Shown here in pieces: positions 22,760 through 31,400 of a stretch of DNA of 40,454 nucleotides; the first letter of the stretch is position 1; each line of letters opens with the position of its first letter. The position numbers and the translations under genes are program-made. The stretch comes from Streptococcus lactarius (GTDB lineage: Bacteria; Bacillota; Bacilli; Lactobacillales; Streptococcaceae): contig NZ_MRXX01000011.1 of assembly GCF_016642265.1 (NCBI RefSeq), forward strand, positions 36,059 through 76,512, given 5' to 3'. The notes beneath the pieces were generated by a model. That model worked only from the letters and a program-made list of their open reading frames with translations, was not told the origin of the DNA and ran no database searches.

Positions 22760-23794
22760 TTAATTTACTTCATAATGGTTGCTGTTGAGGTAACGGTAGT
22801 AATCCGTCAACTTCATGACGAGGACTCGTCCGATAACATTGACGAGACTCACAACACGTCGGTAGTCCATCTCAACAGGACCGATCACATGCATCAGTGC
22901 GACTCCTCGATAAGGAATTAGGAACTTGTGGCTAATGACGGTCACATTTTTCAAGGCTGGATCTTTTGATTCTGCCACCAATACCTGAGTCAGTTGGTCT
23001 TCCGGAATCCCCGCTCTCAACTCGAGGGCTACGTGTTGGGAATTATCCAAGAACTGATAGGTTGAGAGATCGGCATAGCTTAACGATGAAACCTTTCCTT
23101 CAACGAAGACCAGCTCTTTAAATAATTGTGAGAAGATGTAATCAAAGAGATCCAATACATTGTCTGTCGTCTTGAAATAACGCTGTACGATCTGTGGAAT
23201 CTCTGTTCGCAAGCGGTAGTGAATATCCAGGACCGTATTGCCAACAAAGCGTTCTCTCACCAACTGATGGAAGATTTCCAGATCAGTGGTCAAGAAATTC
23301 TTTGGAATGGCAAACTGAACGGTTACCGGCTTTGATTCATCTAAGGTCAAGACTGCTAGGGCATCATGACTCGATAATGGTACGATATCAAAACCTGTCA
23401 GACGCTGTCTGGTAGGCTCAACATCTTGGATCACGGCAGTGTAACCCGTCATCTGGGCTAACAACTTCGCGGTGGCATCCAGGATATCTTCTAACCGAAA
23501 GGCTTCAAAATCAAAGCCTTTCACCACTTGGTAGATGTCTTGCTCATCAATCAACTCCAAATCGAGCGAGTTCTGAACAAAATATTGAAAACCTGCTCGG
23601 CTTGGCATTCGACCGCTAGACGTATGGGCCTTTTCTAGTAAACCTTGTTTTTCGAGAGCAGCCATGTCGTTACGAATCGTCGCACTACTGGATTGAATGA
23701 TATTCTGAAGAGCTTTAGAACCAACAGGTTCGTGGGTCTTGGTAAACATATCGATGACAAGATTTAAAATCTCATTTTGACGTTTTGTAACCAT
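22760..23794 (-). CDS. hrcA: Heat-inducible transcription repressor HrcA
   Basis: A repressor that binds CIRCE operators and, helped by GroE, shuts off chaperone genes at normal temperature. 344 residues. The N-terminal winged helix (about 1-75) contains [25 protein letters not shown] and [30 protein letters not shown]. The GAF-like dimerisation region follows. The C-terminal signature [19 protein letters not shown] and [22 protein letters not shown] is present. First gene of hrcA-grpE-dnaK. The ATG at 23794 follows AGAGGTGAGGTC. Two CIRCE elements flank its promoter, so it is autoregulated. Confidence 0.97.
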   Translation of the reverse strand: MVTKRQNEILNLVIDMFTKTHEPVGSKALQNIIQSSSATIRNDMAALEKQGLLEKAHTSSGRMPSRAGFQYFVQNSLDLELIDEQDIYQVVKGFDFEAFRLEDILDATAKLLAQMTGYTAVIQDVEPTRQRLTGFDIVPLSSHDALAVLTLDESKPVTVQFAIPKNFLTTDLEIFHQLVRERFVGNTVLDIHYRLRTEIPQIVQRYFKTTDNVLDLFDYIFSQLFKELVFVEGKVSSLSYADLSTYQFLDNSQHVALELRAGIPEDQLTQVLVAESKDPALKNVTVISHKFLIPYRGVALMHVIGPVEMDYRRVVSLVNVIGRVLVMKLTDYYRYLNSNHYEVN

Positions 23795-23816
23795 GACCTC
23801 ACCTCTCTTTCACATT

Positions 23817-23843
23817 TAGCACTCGATGCACTCAAGTGCTAAA
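23817..23843 (-). promoter_or_regulatory. CIRCE operator 1 (promoter-proximal)
   Basis: TTAGCACTC (23817-23825), nine bases, then AAGTGCTAA (23835-23843). It differs from the consensus TTAGCACTC-N9-GAGTGCTAA at one position. It lies between the -10 box and the hrcA ribosome-binding site, covering the leader. Confidence 0.9.
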
Positions 23844-23854
23844 CCATGATTCTA

Positions 23855-23882
23855 TTATACACCCATCCAGAAGAAAGTCAAG
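23855..23882 (-). promoter_or_regulatory. Promoter of hrcA-grpE-dnaK
   Basis: Minus strand: -35 TTGACT (23882-23877), 16-nt spacer, -10 TATAAT (23860-23855). It lies between the two CIRCE elements. Confidence 0.85.
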
Positions 23883-23892
23883 AGAAAAAACC

Positions 23893-23926
23893 AAAAAAAT
23901 TAGCACTCTTTTTAAAAGAGTGCTAA
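23893..23926 (-). promoter_or_regulatory. CIRCE operator 2, also shaped as the dacB terminator
   Basis: A perfect CIRCE: TTAGCACTC (23900-23908), N9, GAGTGCTAA (23918-23926). The spacer TTTTTAAAA extends the dyad to 12-bp arms with a 3-nt loop. On the minus strand it is followed by seven T (23899-23893). The same bases are thus an HrcA operator upstream of the hrcA -35 box and a textbook intrinsic terminator for the unit ending with dacB at 23963. Confidence 0.85.
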
Positions 23927-23962
23927 AAATCATTCTTCAGACCTAGAAAGGGCCATTTCTTG

Positions 23963-24730
23963 CTACTTACCGTCTTTTTTTAAAAGTTGGATGTATTCTT
24001 CTAAGACCAGATTGTGGGCCTGCATATAGCGAGCGGACTCCACTCCAACATAACGGAAATGCCAATTTTCAAAATTCACACCCGTAATGTTGCTCTTGCC
24101 ATCTGGATAGCGAAGGACAAAGCCATATTGCGGTGCAATCGCAGCAAGCTGTAGACCTAACTCATCGCTTTGCCCTGCCTCTACACTCATATCAATCGCA
24201 AGTCCTGTCTGGTGCTCACTAGCACCTGGAACTTGCACTTGGGTTTGCACTTGTTTCTCAGCCTCTTCTTGCGAAAGACCGTTAGCTTTCAACTGATTGA
24301 CACGTTCATTATAGAGTTCGGTTTGATCAGCCACACTACGATAACCGGATATCAAGGTCTCTTGAGGAGCGATTTTTCGAGCGGCTTCTAAAAATTGTCG
24401 GGTTGGATCCACAATCCGACTATCCACTTTGATAGCATCGATATCCGTCAACTGTGGGTTCAGCTCAGGCTTGACATTTTCGCGATTGACCAAGATCAAC
24501 TGCCAATCTTTTGTCGAGACAGCTGGTAGATCGGATCGTTTTTTCTTGGTTGAAGATGGAGTCGTTACAGCTCCTTTTTTAGGCTTCCAAAATACAAGCC
24601 CTGAAAAGAGGCTTGGCTTAGCCATATAGGCACCAATTCCTGCTCCAACAACCACCAAGAGAAGCAGGCTCACTAAGTAAGGCCACCATTTCTTGCGCTT
24701 TTTTCGTGCTCGCTTGAACTTCTTACTCAT
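23963..24730 (-). CDS. dacB: D,D/L,D-carboxypeptidase of the VanY/LdcB (M15B) family
   Basis: A membrane-anchored zinc peptidase that trims C-terminal D-alanine from peptidoglycan stem peptides; the streptococcal orthologue DacB acts as an L,D-carboxypeptidase on tetrapeptides. 255 residues. A strongly basic N-terminus and one membrane segment (about 16-34) are followed by a linker. The catalytic domain is LISGYRSVADQTELYNERV, then the zinc site SEHQTGLAIDMS and the second ligand region NWHFRYVG. It overlaps the phosphatase gene upstream by 8 nt, so the two are cotranscribed. Its transcript should end at the CIRCE/terminator hairpin 23893-23926. Confidence 0.88.
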   Translation of the reverse strand: MSKKFKRARKKRKKWWPYLVSLLLLVVVGAGIGAYMAKPSLFSGLVFWKPKKGAVTTPSSTKKKRSDLPAVSTKDWQLILVNRENVKPELNPQLTDIDAIKVDSRIVDPTRQFLEAARKIAPQETLISGYRSVADQTELYNERVNQLKANGLSQEEAEKQVQTQVQVPGASEHQTGLAIDMSVEAGQSDELGLQLAAIAPQYGFVLRYPDGKSNITGVNFENWHFRYVGVESARYMQAHNLVLEEYIQLLKKDGK

Positions 24731-25421
24731 GCCCCTCCTCTAGGATCTGCGCTCCTACCTGACGATAGGAGAGATCCCCAACTTTTTTGATGGTGAAAGT
24801 CCCCTCTTCATATTCCACGACCGTGACACTTCCATTGTCAAGAACCAATTCCTCTACAGCTTTTGGATCAATCAAGTAGATTAGGGTCGTAATCGTCATA
24901 CCGTGGCTGACCACAATGGCATTGCCACCGCCTGCTGCTTCTAAGTCCTTGGCAATCGCTTCAAAACCTTCTTTGATCCGTTTGCTTAATTTTTCCCAGG
25001 ATTCTGCCCAGCCTGTAGTGTCCACTTCAACAATGCCTTCAGCCATTTCCATTAGACTTAGTTTTCTAAAATCATCGATTTGAAAAACCCGAGGGAGAAC
25101 ACCAAAAAAGAGGTCTCCATCATAGGCACCATCAAAGCTACCAAAACACCACTCACGGATACGCTTATCATAGCGATAAGGGATCTTACCGGCCAGGCCC
25201 ATCTCGTCAAGGATGATGCCCATACTCTGAATCGCACGACCAGAGTCACTCGAAACAGCTTGATCAAAGTCAATTCCAGCCTTTTTTAGGCCAATTCCTA
25301 GTTCTTGAACGCCCCGTTCTCCTTCTTGTGTCAGGGGTGTATCCGACCACCCTTGGGCACGCCCCAAGGTATTAAACATAGTTTTTCCATGTCGAGCAAT
25401 GTATAATCTGGTTTTTGTCAT
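24723..25421 (-). CDS. Histidine phosphatase (phosphoglycerate mutase-like), copy 1 (232 aa)
   Basis: A cytosolic member of the histidine phosphatase superfamily. The phosphohistidine motif is IARHGKTMFNTLGRAQGW (His at about residue 10) and the second histidine lies in VVSHGMTITTLI. The substrate is not known; such streptococcal proteins are often named GpmB, but true mutase activity is unproven. A close paralogue lies directly upstream (25542-26231), sharing GRAQGWSDTPLT and REWCFGSFDGAY. The gene overlaps dacB by 8 nt. An extended -10 promoter lies at 25448-25456. Confidence 0.85.
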   Translation of the reverse strand: MTKTRLYIARHGKTMFNTLGRAQGWSDTPLTQEGERGVQELGIGLKKAGIDFDQAVSSDSGRAIQSMGIILDEMGLAGKIPYRYDKRIREWCFGSFDGAYDGDLFFGVLPRVFQIDDFRKLSLMEMAEGIVEVDTTGWAESWEKLSKRIKEGFEAIAKDLEAAGGGNAIVVSHGMTITTLIYLIDPKAVEELVLDNGSVTVVEYEEGTFTIKKVGDLSYRQVGAQILEEGHE

Positions 25422-25447
25422 TGTATTCCTCCGTACTTGTCCACTTT

Positions 25448-25456
25448 ATTATATCA
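25448..25456 (-). promoter_or_regulatory. Extended -10 promoter of the phosphatase-dacB unit
   Basis: Minus strand TGATATAAT (25456-25448), a perfect extended -10 box. No good -35 box stands 17 nt upstream, as is common for this promoter type. Confidence 0.55.
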
Positions 25457-25541
25457 TGTTTTCCTATCAGACAGAAGGAAAGCTCTTACATTTTTTATCT
25501 ATACAGCATCCCGCCATGAAAAATAGCCTTTTTCTGATCGT

Positions 25542-26231
25542 TTAGTCTTTCTGTATGGCTTCACCTATTTGTCGATAACTTGCATCTCCGATTGAGCGGA
25601 CTGTAAATTGGCCATCTTCATATTCTAAGAGACTGACACTTCCGTTTGGTAATGGCAGATTCAGATTGGCTTTTGCCTGCAACAAACAAATGAGGGTCTG
25701 AATCGTCCAGCTATGACTGACCACTAGGGCATTTCCACCCCCTTGTACTTCTACTGCTTTGGCAATTGCGGTAAAACCTTCTAAAATTCGGTGGCTGACT
25801 GCTTCCCAAGTTTCAGCCCAGCCGGCTGTATCGACTTGGTAGATGCCATTGACCAAATCTTCTAGAGAGAGGTCTTTATAATTGGTGATATGATACAAGC
25901 GCGGGATCACTCCATGAAAAAGCTCGCTTCCATAGGCTCCGTCAAAACTTCCAAAACACCATTCACGGATCCTCTTTTCAAATTGATGGGGAATCTGATC
26001 TTTTAACCCCAACTCGTCTAGAATAATCCCCATGGTCTGAATGGCCCGCCCAGAATCACTGGAATAAGCGTGATTAAAGTCCAAGCCGGACTCACGTAGC
26101 CCAATTCCCAAAGCTTGAATCCCTCGCTCTCCTTCTGGTGTTAATGGGGTATCAGACCACCCTTGGGCTCGTCCCATTGTGTTAAACATGGTTTTTCCAT
26201 GACGGATAACATATAAATTTGTCTTAGCCAT
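25542..26231 (-). CDS. Histidine phosphatase (phosphoglycerate mutase-like), copy 2 (229 aa)
   Basis: A paralogue of the gene at 24723-25421 with the same length and architecture: VIRHGKTMFNTMGRAQGW at the N-terminus, SDSGRAIQTMGIILDELG, REWCFGSFDGAYGSELFHG and the second catalytic histidine in LVVSHSWTIQTLI. One visible difference is GMT to SWT just after that histidine. The pair looks like an old tandem duplication. The substrate is unknown. The ATG at 26231 follows AAAGGAGATCAG. A terminator of the upstream gene (26252-26282) separates it from the PFL/ACT pair, so it should have its own promoter, which I could not define. Confidence 0.85.
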   Translation of the reverse strand: MAKTNLYVIRHGKTMFNTMGRAQGWSDTPLTPEGERGIQALGIGLRESGLDFNHAYSSDSGRAIQTMGIILDELGLKDQIPHQFEKRIREWCFGSFDGAYGSELFHGVIPRLYHITNYKDLSLEDLVNGIYQVDTAGWAETWEAVSHRILEGFTAIAKAVEVQGGGNALVVSHSWTIQTLICLLQAKANLNLPLPNGSVSLLEYEDGQFTVRSIGDASYRQIGEAIQKD

Positions 26232-26251
26232 TCTGATCTCCTTTGTACAAT

Positions 26252-26282
26252 GAAAAAAGTCTGGAGTTTCCTCTTCACAGAC
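26252..26282 (-). terminator. Terminator of the ACT-PFL unit
   Basis: Minus strand: GTCTG pairs with CAGAC, with an inner GAG-GAAA-CTC stem-loop, followed by TTTTTTCA. It lies 36 nt after the stop at 26318. Confidence 0.7.
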
Positions 26283-26317
26283 CTTTTCATTCTTCTATCT
26301 ATTATACTAAATTTCTT

Positions 26318-27655
26318 TTAGTTTTTAAAGCTATGCACAGGTGCTGGAATTTGACCACCACGGGCAATAAAGTCAGCTGATGAGGCCTTGTTCACCTTCA
26401 TTACCGGAGCATAACCAAGCAGTCCACCCAATTCCAACATATCGCCTTCTTTTCCATAAGGAATGATACGAACTGCTGTTGTCTTTTGGTTAATGACCCC
26501 GATGGCTGCTTCGTCGGCAATCATGGCCGCAATGGTCGTAGCTGGAGTATCAGCTGGGATGGCAATCATATCCAGACCGACGGAGCAGATGGCCGTCATG
26601 GCTTCCAATTTTTCCAGGTTAATATGACCCGATTGAACCGCCGCAATCATCCCCTCATCTTCTGAGACCGGAATGAAGGCACCTGATAGCCCACCGACTT
26701 GGTTACAAGCCATGATGCCGCCTTTTTTCACTTGGTCATTGAGCAAAGCGAGCGCTGCGGTAGTTCCATGGGTTCCGACTACTTCAAGCCCCATCGCTTC
26801 AAGGACACGGGCAACCGAATCCCCAACAGCTGGTGTTGGCGCGAGAGACAAGTCGACGATTCCAAACTCAACCCCGAGACGTTCACTAGCCATTTGACCG
26901 ACTAATTGGCCGACACGGGTAATCTTGAAGGCTGTCTTCTTGACGGTTTCAGCCAAGACATCAAAGCTTGCACCGGGAACTTTTTCAATGGCCCGTTGGA
27001 CAACACCAGGACCGGAAACGCCGACGTTGATGACAACATCCGCTTCACCAACACCGTGGAAAGCACCCGCCATAAAAGGATTGTCCTCTACTGCATTGGC
27101 AAAGACAACGAGTTTCCCTGGCCCCATCGGATCTGCTTCCGATGCTTCTTTAATGATACGGCCCATGTCTCGGACAGCGGTCATATTAATCCCCGTCTTA
27201 GTCGATCCAATATTGACTGAAGAGCAGACAAAATCGGTCTCTGCTAGAGCGCGAGGAATGGAATTGATGAGGATTTCATCCCCTTTTTGGTAGCCTTTTT
27301 GAACCAGGGCTGAAAAGCCACCGATAAAGTTGATCCCAACTTCTTTAGCAGCACGATCTAGTGCCTTGGCAAAGGGCACATAATCTGTCGCATTGGTTGC
27401 TGCTCCGATAATGGAAATCGGAGTGACCGAAACCCGCTTGTTGACAATCGGAATACCAAGTTCCGTCGCAATCTCATCTCCAACAGCCACAAGATCCTTG
27501 GCCTTTGTCACGACCTTATTGTAGACTTTTTCCGCTGCCTTATCGATATCTGGATCAATACAATCTAGAAGGGAGATGCCCATGGTGATGGTCCGAACAT
27601 CAAAGTTCTGCTCCTCAATCATGGCAATGGTTTCTGTTACCTGTTTAATGTCCAT
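26318..27655 (-). CDS. PFL family protein, UPF0210 (445 aa)
   Basis: A conserved protein of the UPF0210/DUF711 family with a fold related to pyruvate formate-lyase and class III ribonucleotide reductase barrels. Its reaction is not known. Characteristic stretches are [17 protein letters not shown] near the N-terminus, [20 protein letters not shown] near residue 120, [24 protein letters not shown] near 180 and [21 protein letters not shown] near 350. It has no glycyl-radical motif near the C-terminus, so it is not a formate-lyase itself. It follows the ACT-domain gene by 18 nt; this pair is widely conserved in Firmicutes, which suggests an amino-acid-responsive partner role. Confidence 0.92.
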   Translation of the reverse strand: MDIKQVTETIAMIEEQNFDVRTITMGISLLDCIDPDIDKAAEKVYNKVVTKAKDLVAVGDEIATELGIPIVNKRVSVTPISIIGAATNATDYVPFAKALDRAAKEVGINFIGGFSALVQKGYQKGDEILINSIPRALAETDFVCSSVNIGSTKTGINMTAVRDMGRIIKEASEADPMGPGKLVVFANAVEDNPFMAGAFHGVGEADVVINVGVSGPGVVQRAIEKVPGASFDVLAETVKKTAFKITRVGQLVGQMASERLGVEFGIVDLSLAPTPAVGDSVARVLEAMGLEVVGTHGTTAALALLNDQVKKGGIMACNQVGGLSGAFIPVSEDEGMIAAVQSGHINLEKLEAMTAICSVGLDMIAIPADTPATTIAAMIADEAAIGVINQKTTAVRIIPYGKEGDMLELGGLLGYAPVMKVNKASSADFIARGGQIPAPVHSFKN

Positions 27656-27673
27656 AAATTCTCAACCCCTATC

Positions 27674-27940
27674 TTACAAATTGTGCATGGCATCAAAAAT
27701 CGCAGCACTTTGGATGTTAATTTTCACATGAAGAGACTGACCGAATTCTTCCAATTCTGAACGAAGCTGGGTGAAATCTTTTTTCTCATCCGATGAGACG
27801 ACCGCCATCATGGTAAAGTATTCATCCAATACGGTTTGAGAAATATCGTCGATATTGAGTCCCAACTCTGCCACTTTCGTTGCGACACCGGCTACGATTC
27901 CTTTTTGGTCTTTTCCGACGACTGTAATAATTGCTTTCAT
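27674..27940 (-). CDS. ACT domain-containing protein, UPF0237 (88 aa)
   Basis: A single ACT domain of 88 residues, a small ligand-binding fold that usually senses amino acids. It opens MKAIITVVGKDQKGIVAGVA, the typical first strand and glycine turn, and continues LGLNIDDISQTVLDEYFTM. It has no attached enzyme domain. It is the first gene of a two-gene unit with the UPF0210 gene and probably modulates that protein; this partnership is inferred from conserved neighbourhood. The ATG at 27940 follows GGAGCAGTGAA, with an extended -10 promoter at 27971-27979. Confidence 0.92.
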   Translation of the reverse strand: MKAIITVVGKDQKGIVAGVATKVAELGLNIDDISQTVLDEYFTMMAVVSSDEKKDFTQLRSELEEFGQSLHVKINIQSAAIFDAMHNL

Positions 27941-27970
27941 TTCACTGCTCCATTCTATCTATTTGCTTCC

Positions 27971-27979
27971 ATTGTAGCA
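27971..27979 (-). promoter_or_regulatory. Extended -10 promoter of the ACT-PFL unit
   Basis: Minus strand TGCTACAAT (27979-27971), a good extended -10 box about 30 nt upstream of the start at 27940. No clear -35 box. Confidence 0.55.
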
Positions 27980-28041
27980 CATTCCCCTTAAAATCGCCGA
28001 AAACAGCTGGAATCGTTCGGGGATTCTACTATATCTTACTC

Positions 28042-28220
28042 GGAGGCTGGGACAAATGTCCTAGTCTCTCAATTGTTTTTGGATTGTCGAGCAAGACGCA
28101 GTGGTTGAGTGGGCTCTACTACGCTAATTTCATCAGCTTTTACAGCCCTACTCAACTGTGCGGAGGTGGGACGACGAAATCGAATTCTAACGAATTACCG
28201 ATTTCTGTCCCACTCTCTTC
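28042..28220 (-). repeat. Hairpin repeat element, three stems, minus orientation
   Basis: Read on the minus strand it opens ggaagagagtgggacagaaa and closes tttgtcccagcctcc, the same ends as the element at 9619-9895. The opening hairpin (28217-28162) pairs GTGGGAC with GTCCCAC, with inner AAATCG/CGATTT and AATTC/GAATT. A middle stem pairs a TTGAGT..GGGCT arm with AGCCC..ACTCAA. The closing hairpin (28070-28042) pairs GGACA with TGTCC inside GAG/CTC. An open frame runs across it on the plus strand but has no ribosome-binding site. I regard it as a non-coding repeat. Confidence 0.75.
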
Positions 28221-28252
28221 CTAAAATAGTTTTAATTTCCTCTTCCTTTCTA

Positions 28253-28448
28253 TTGCATTTTCCCTAAAATTTTAGTATAGTTATTATATTGATATTCCTT
28301 AAATATTATAAGATAAAAAAGGAGGGATTTATTCTACAAACAATGCAAGGATGATCGCATCCATTTGAACACCACATCAGCATACGATCCAAGTTTCTCT
28401 TGGGCTCCAGCAGTAGCTGACTGCTTGCTTACCAGTTAGGAGTCAATT
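28253..28448 (+). promoter_or_regulatory. Promoter and long structured leader of the fucosidase gene
   Basis: -35 TTGCAT (28253-28258), 17-nt spacer, -10 TATAGT (28276-28281). Transcription should start near 28288, leaving a 160-nt leader. It contains an early AGGAGGG (near 28320) not followed by a proper start, a hairpin GGATG-ATCG-CATCC, and another AGCAGT/ACTGCT stem before the real ribosome-binding site AGGAG at 28438-28442. The unused Shine-Dalgarno-like site and stems suggest post-transcriptional control, but no known riboswitch class is recognised. Confidence 0.5.
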
Positions 28449-31400
28449 ATGAACCGTTACTTTTTTGAAAAAGGATTAACCTTTAGTATCCGCAAGTTAA
28501 GCGTGGGGGTTGCTTCTGTCATTGTCGGACTTAGCTTTTTTGCTTCTGGGGTGGCCCATGCTGACGACCAAGCGTCAGAAACCCCTGCAAATCTAGAAAA
28601 TACTGTCTCAGCTGATAAACCAACACTAGATAGTGCCGCGAAACCTGATCGCGCAGCCCTTCTCCACCAAACCCCTTCCGTCACCGAAAGAGAGGTTCCT
28701 ACAAGTTCTGAGGATAAGATTTCTGAAAATACATCAGAAAAACCAACTCCCGAAACAACCACTAGAAATTCTGAAATGACTGACATGAAGCTGGATACAG
28801 CAAATTCCAATAAACCTTTACCATCTGCTAACACTTCTGAAAGTCCATCCGAAATCAACCATGCCAATCCCGTCACTCCTGCTACTCCTTCCGTTCATAC
28901 TCAGGATGACGAAGCAGAAATCGGAAACTATGGCCCTCTTCCAAGCAAGGCACAACTGGATTATCATAAGGAAGAGTTGGCTGCCTTCATCCACTATGGT
29001 ATGAATACCTATACCAATTCTGAATGGGGAAATGGGAAGGAAGATCCAAAAAATTTTAACCCAACCAATCTGGATACAGACCAGTGGATAAAAACCCTAA
29101 AGGATGCCGGCTTTAAACGTACCATCTTAGTTGTCAAACACCATGATGGATTTGTCCTCTACCCCTCTCGCTACACGGACCATACTGTCGCTAGTAGCTC
29201 TTGGAAGGATGGGAAAGGGGATGTCTTAGCAGAAATTTCAAAATCAGCTACCAAGTATGATATGAATCTAGGAGTCTATCTCTCCCCTTGGGATGTCAAT
29301 AATCCAAAATATACGGTAGCTACTGAAAAAGACTACAATGAATATTATCTCAACCAGCTTAAAGAAATTCTAGGCAATCCTAAATATGGGAACAAGGGCA
29401 AATTCATTGAAGTTTGGATGGATGGTGCTCGCGGAAGCGGCGCTCAAAAAGTCACCTACACCTTTGACAAATGGTTCCAATACATCAAGGAAGCCGAAGG
29501 GGATATTGCTATTTTCTCTGCACAACCGACCAGTATCCGTTGGATCGGAAATGAGCGCGGAACTGCTGGTGATCCCGTTTGGCAAAAAGTAAAGAAAGCC
29601 AACATTACAGATAATGTTACAAATGACTATTTAAACCACGGGGATCCAGACGGAGATATGTACTCTGTCGGTGAAGCAGACGTTTCTATTCGCTCAGGTT
29701 GGTTTTACCATGACAATCAACAGCCAAAATCTCTCAAAGAATTGATGGAAATCTACTTCAAGTCTGTTGGTCGTGGCACGCCATTGCTCCTCAACATTCC
29801 ACCGAACAAAGAAGGAAAATTTGCTGAGGCAGATGTTGCCCGTTTGAAGGAATTTCGTGCTACTTTAGATCAGATGTACGCAACTGACTTCGCTAAGGGT
29901 GCAACCGTTACTGCAAGCTCGACCCGTAAAAATCATCTATATCAAGCAAGCTTCCTTACAGACGGAAACGAAAATACCAGCTGGGCACCGGCAAATGATG
30001 CCAAAACTGGGGAATTCACGGTGGATCTTGGGCAAAAGAGACGTTTTGATGTCATTGAACTCAAAGAAGATATCGCAAAAGGACAACGTATTTCTGGATT
30101 TAAGATCGATGTCGAACTAAACGGACGCTGGGTTCCCTACGGAGAAGGCTCAACCGTTGGCTATCGTCGCCTTATCCAAGGGCAACCCGTAGAAGCCCAA
30201 AAAATTCGGGTACGAATTACAGATGCACAAGCCACTCCTATCCTAAACAACTTCTCCGTCTATAAAGTACCAAGTAGCATCGAAAAAACCGATGGTTTCC
30301 CACTCGGGCTCGAATACCATTCAAATACAAGCGCTGATACCGCTGGAACAACTTGGTACAATGAAGCGGAAGGGGTTCGCGGTACTTCCATGTGGACCAA
30401 CCAACAAAACGCGAGTGCTACATACCACTTCCAAGGAAGCAAGGCTTATGTAGTAGCCACTGTGGATCCCCATCACGGAGAAATGTCCGTTTATGTTGAT
30501 GGCCAGAAAGTTGCCGATGTACAAACCAAAAATGCGAGTCGCAAACGGAGCCAACTGGTTTATGAAACAGGAGATTTAGCTCCTGGTGAACATACCCTTA
30601 AATTGGTCAATAAGACAGGTGAACCGATTGCAACAGAAGGGATCTATACTCTAAACAATGCTGGTAAGGGGATGTTTGAACTAAAAGAAACAAGCTACGA
30701 TGTTCAAAAAGGCCAGCCCGTAACAATTACCATCAAGCGTGTTGGCGGTCATAATGGAACCGCTACTGTCCATGTAGTAACAGAACCAGGAACAGGGGTT
30801 CATGGTAAAGTCTATAAGGATACAACAGCTGATCTGACCTTTGCAGACGGCGAAACTGAAAAAGCAATGACCGTCCCAACTATTGACTTCACCGAACAAG
30901 CAGACTCCATTTTTGACTTCAAAGTAAAGATGACAAGCGCCTCAGACAATGCTTTATTGGGATTTGCTAGTGAAGCCACCGTACGCGTGATGAAAGCGGA
31001 TTTGCTCAAACAGCATGAAAACAACTACGATGATCAGGCAAAACAACTAGAATATAGTCCTGGTTGGCACCATGAAACCAATTCAGCTGGAAAATACCAA
31101 AATACAGAATCTTGGGCATCCTTTGGTCGTATGACGGATGAGCAAAAGAAAAACACAAGTGTGACCGCTTATTTCTATGGTACTGGACTGGAAATCAAAG
31201 GATTTGTGGATCCAGGACATGGTATTTACAAGGTAAGTCTAGACGGAAAGGTACTGGATTACCAAGACGGGCAAGGCAATGCTTCTGTTCTTGATGGTAA
31301 AAAATACTTCAGTGGCAAAGCCTCTAGCCGGCAAGGGGATCAGACCATCGTTCGCTTGATGGACTTAGAAGAAGGCTGGCACGCCCTTCGCCTCCAATTG

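Noticed and set aside
27931..28224. 97-codon open frame on the plus strand between the ACT gene and the fucosidase.
   Set aside because: It begins inside the start of the ACT-domain gene on the other strand, spans the repeat element at 28042-28220 and lacks a ribosome-binding site. Similar frames in such repeats are probably annotation noise.
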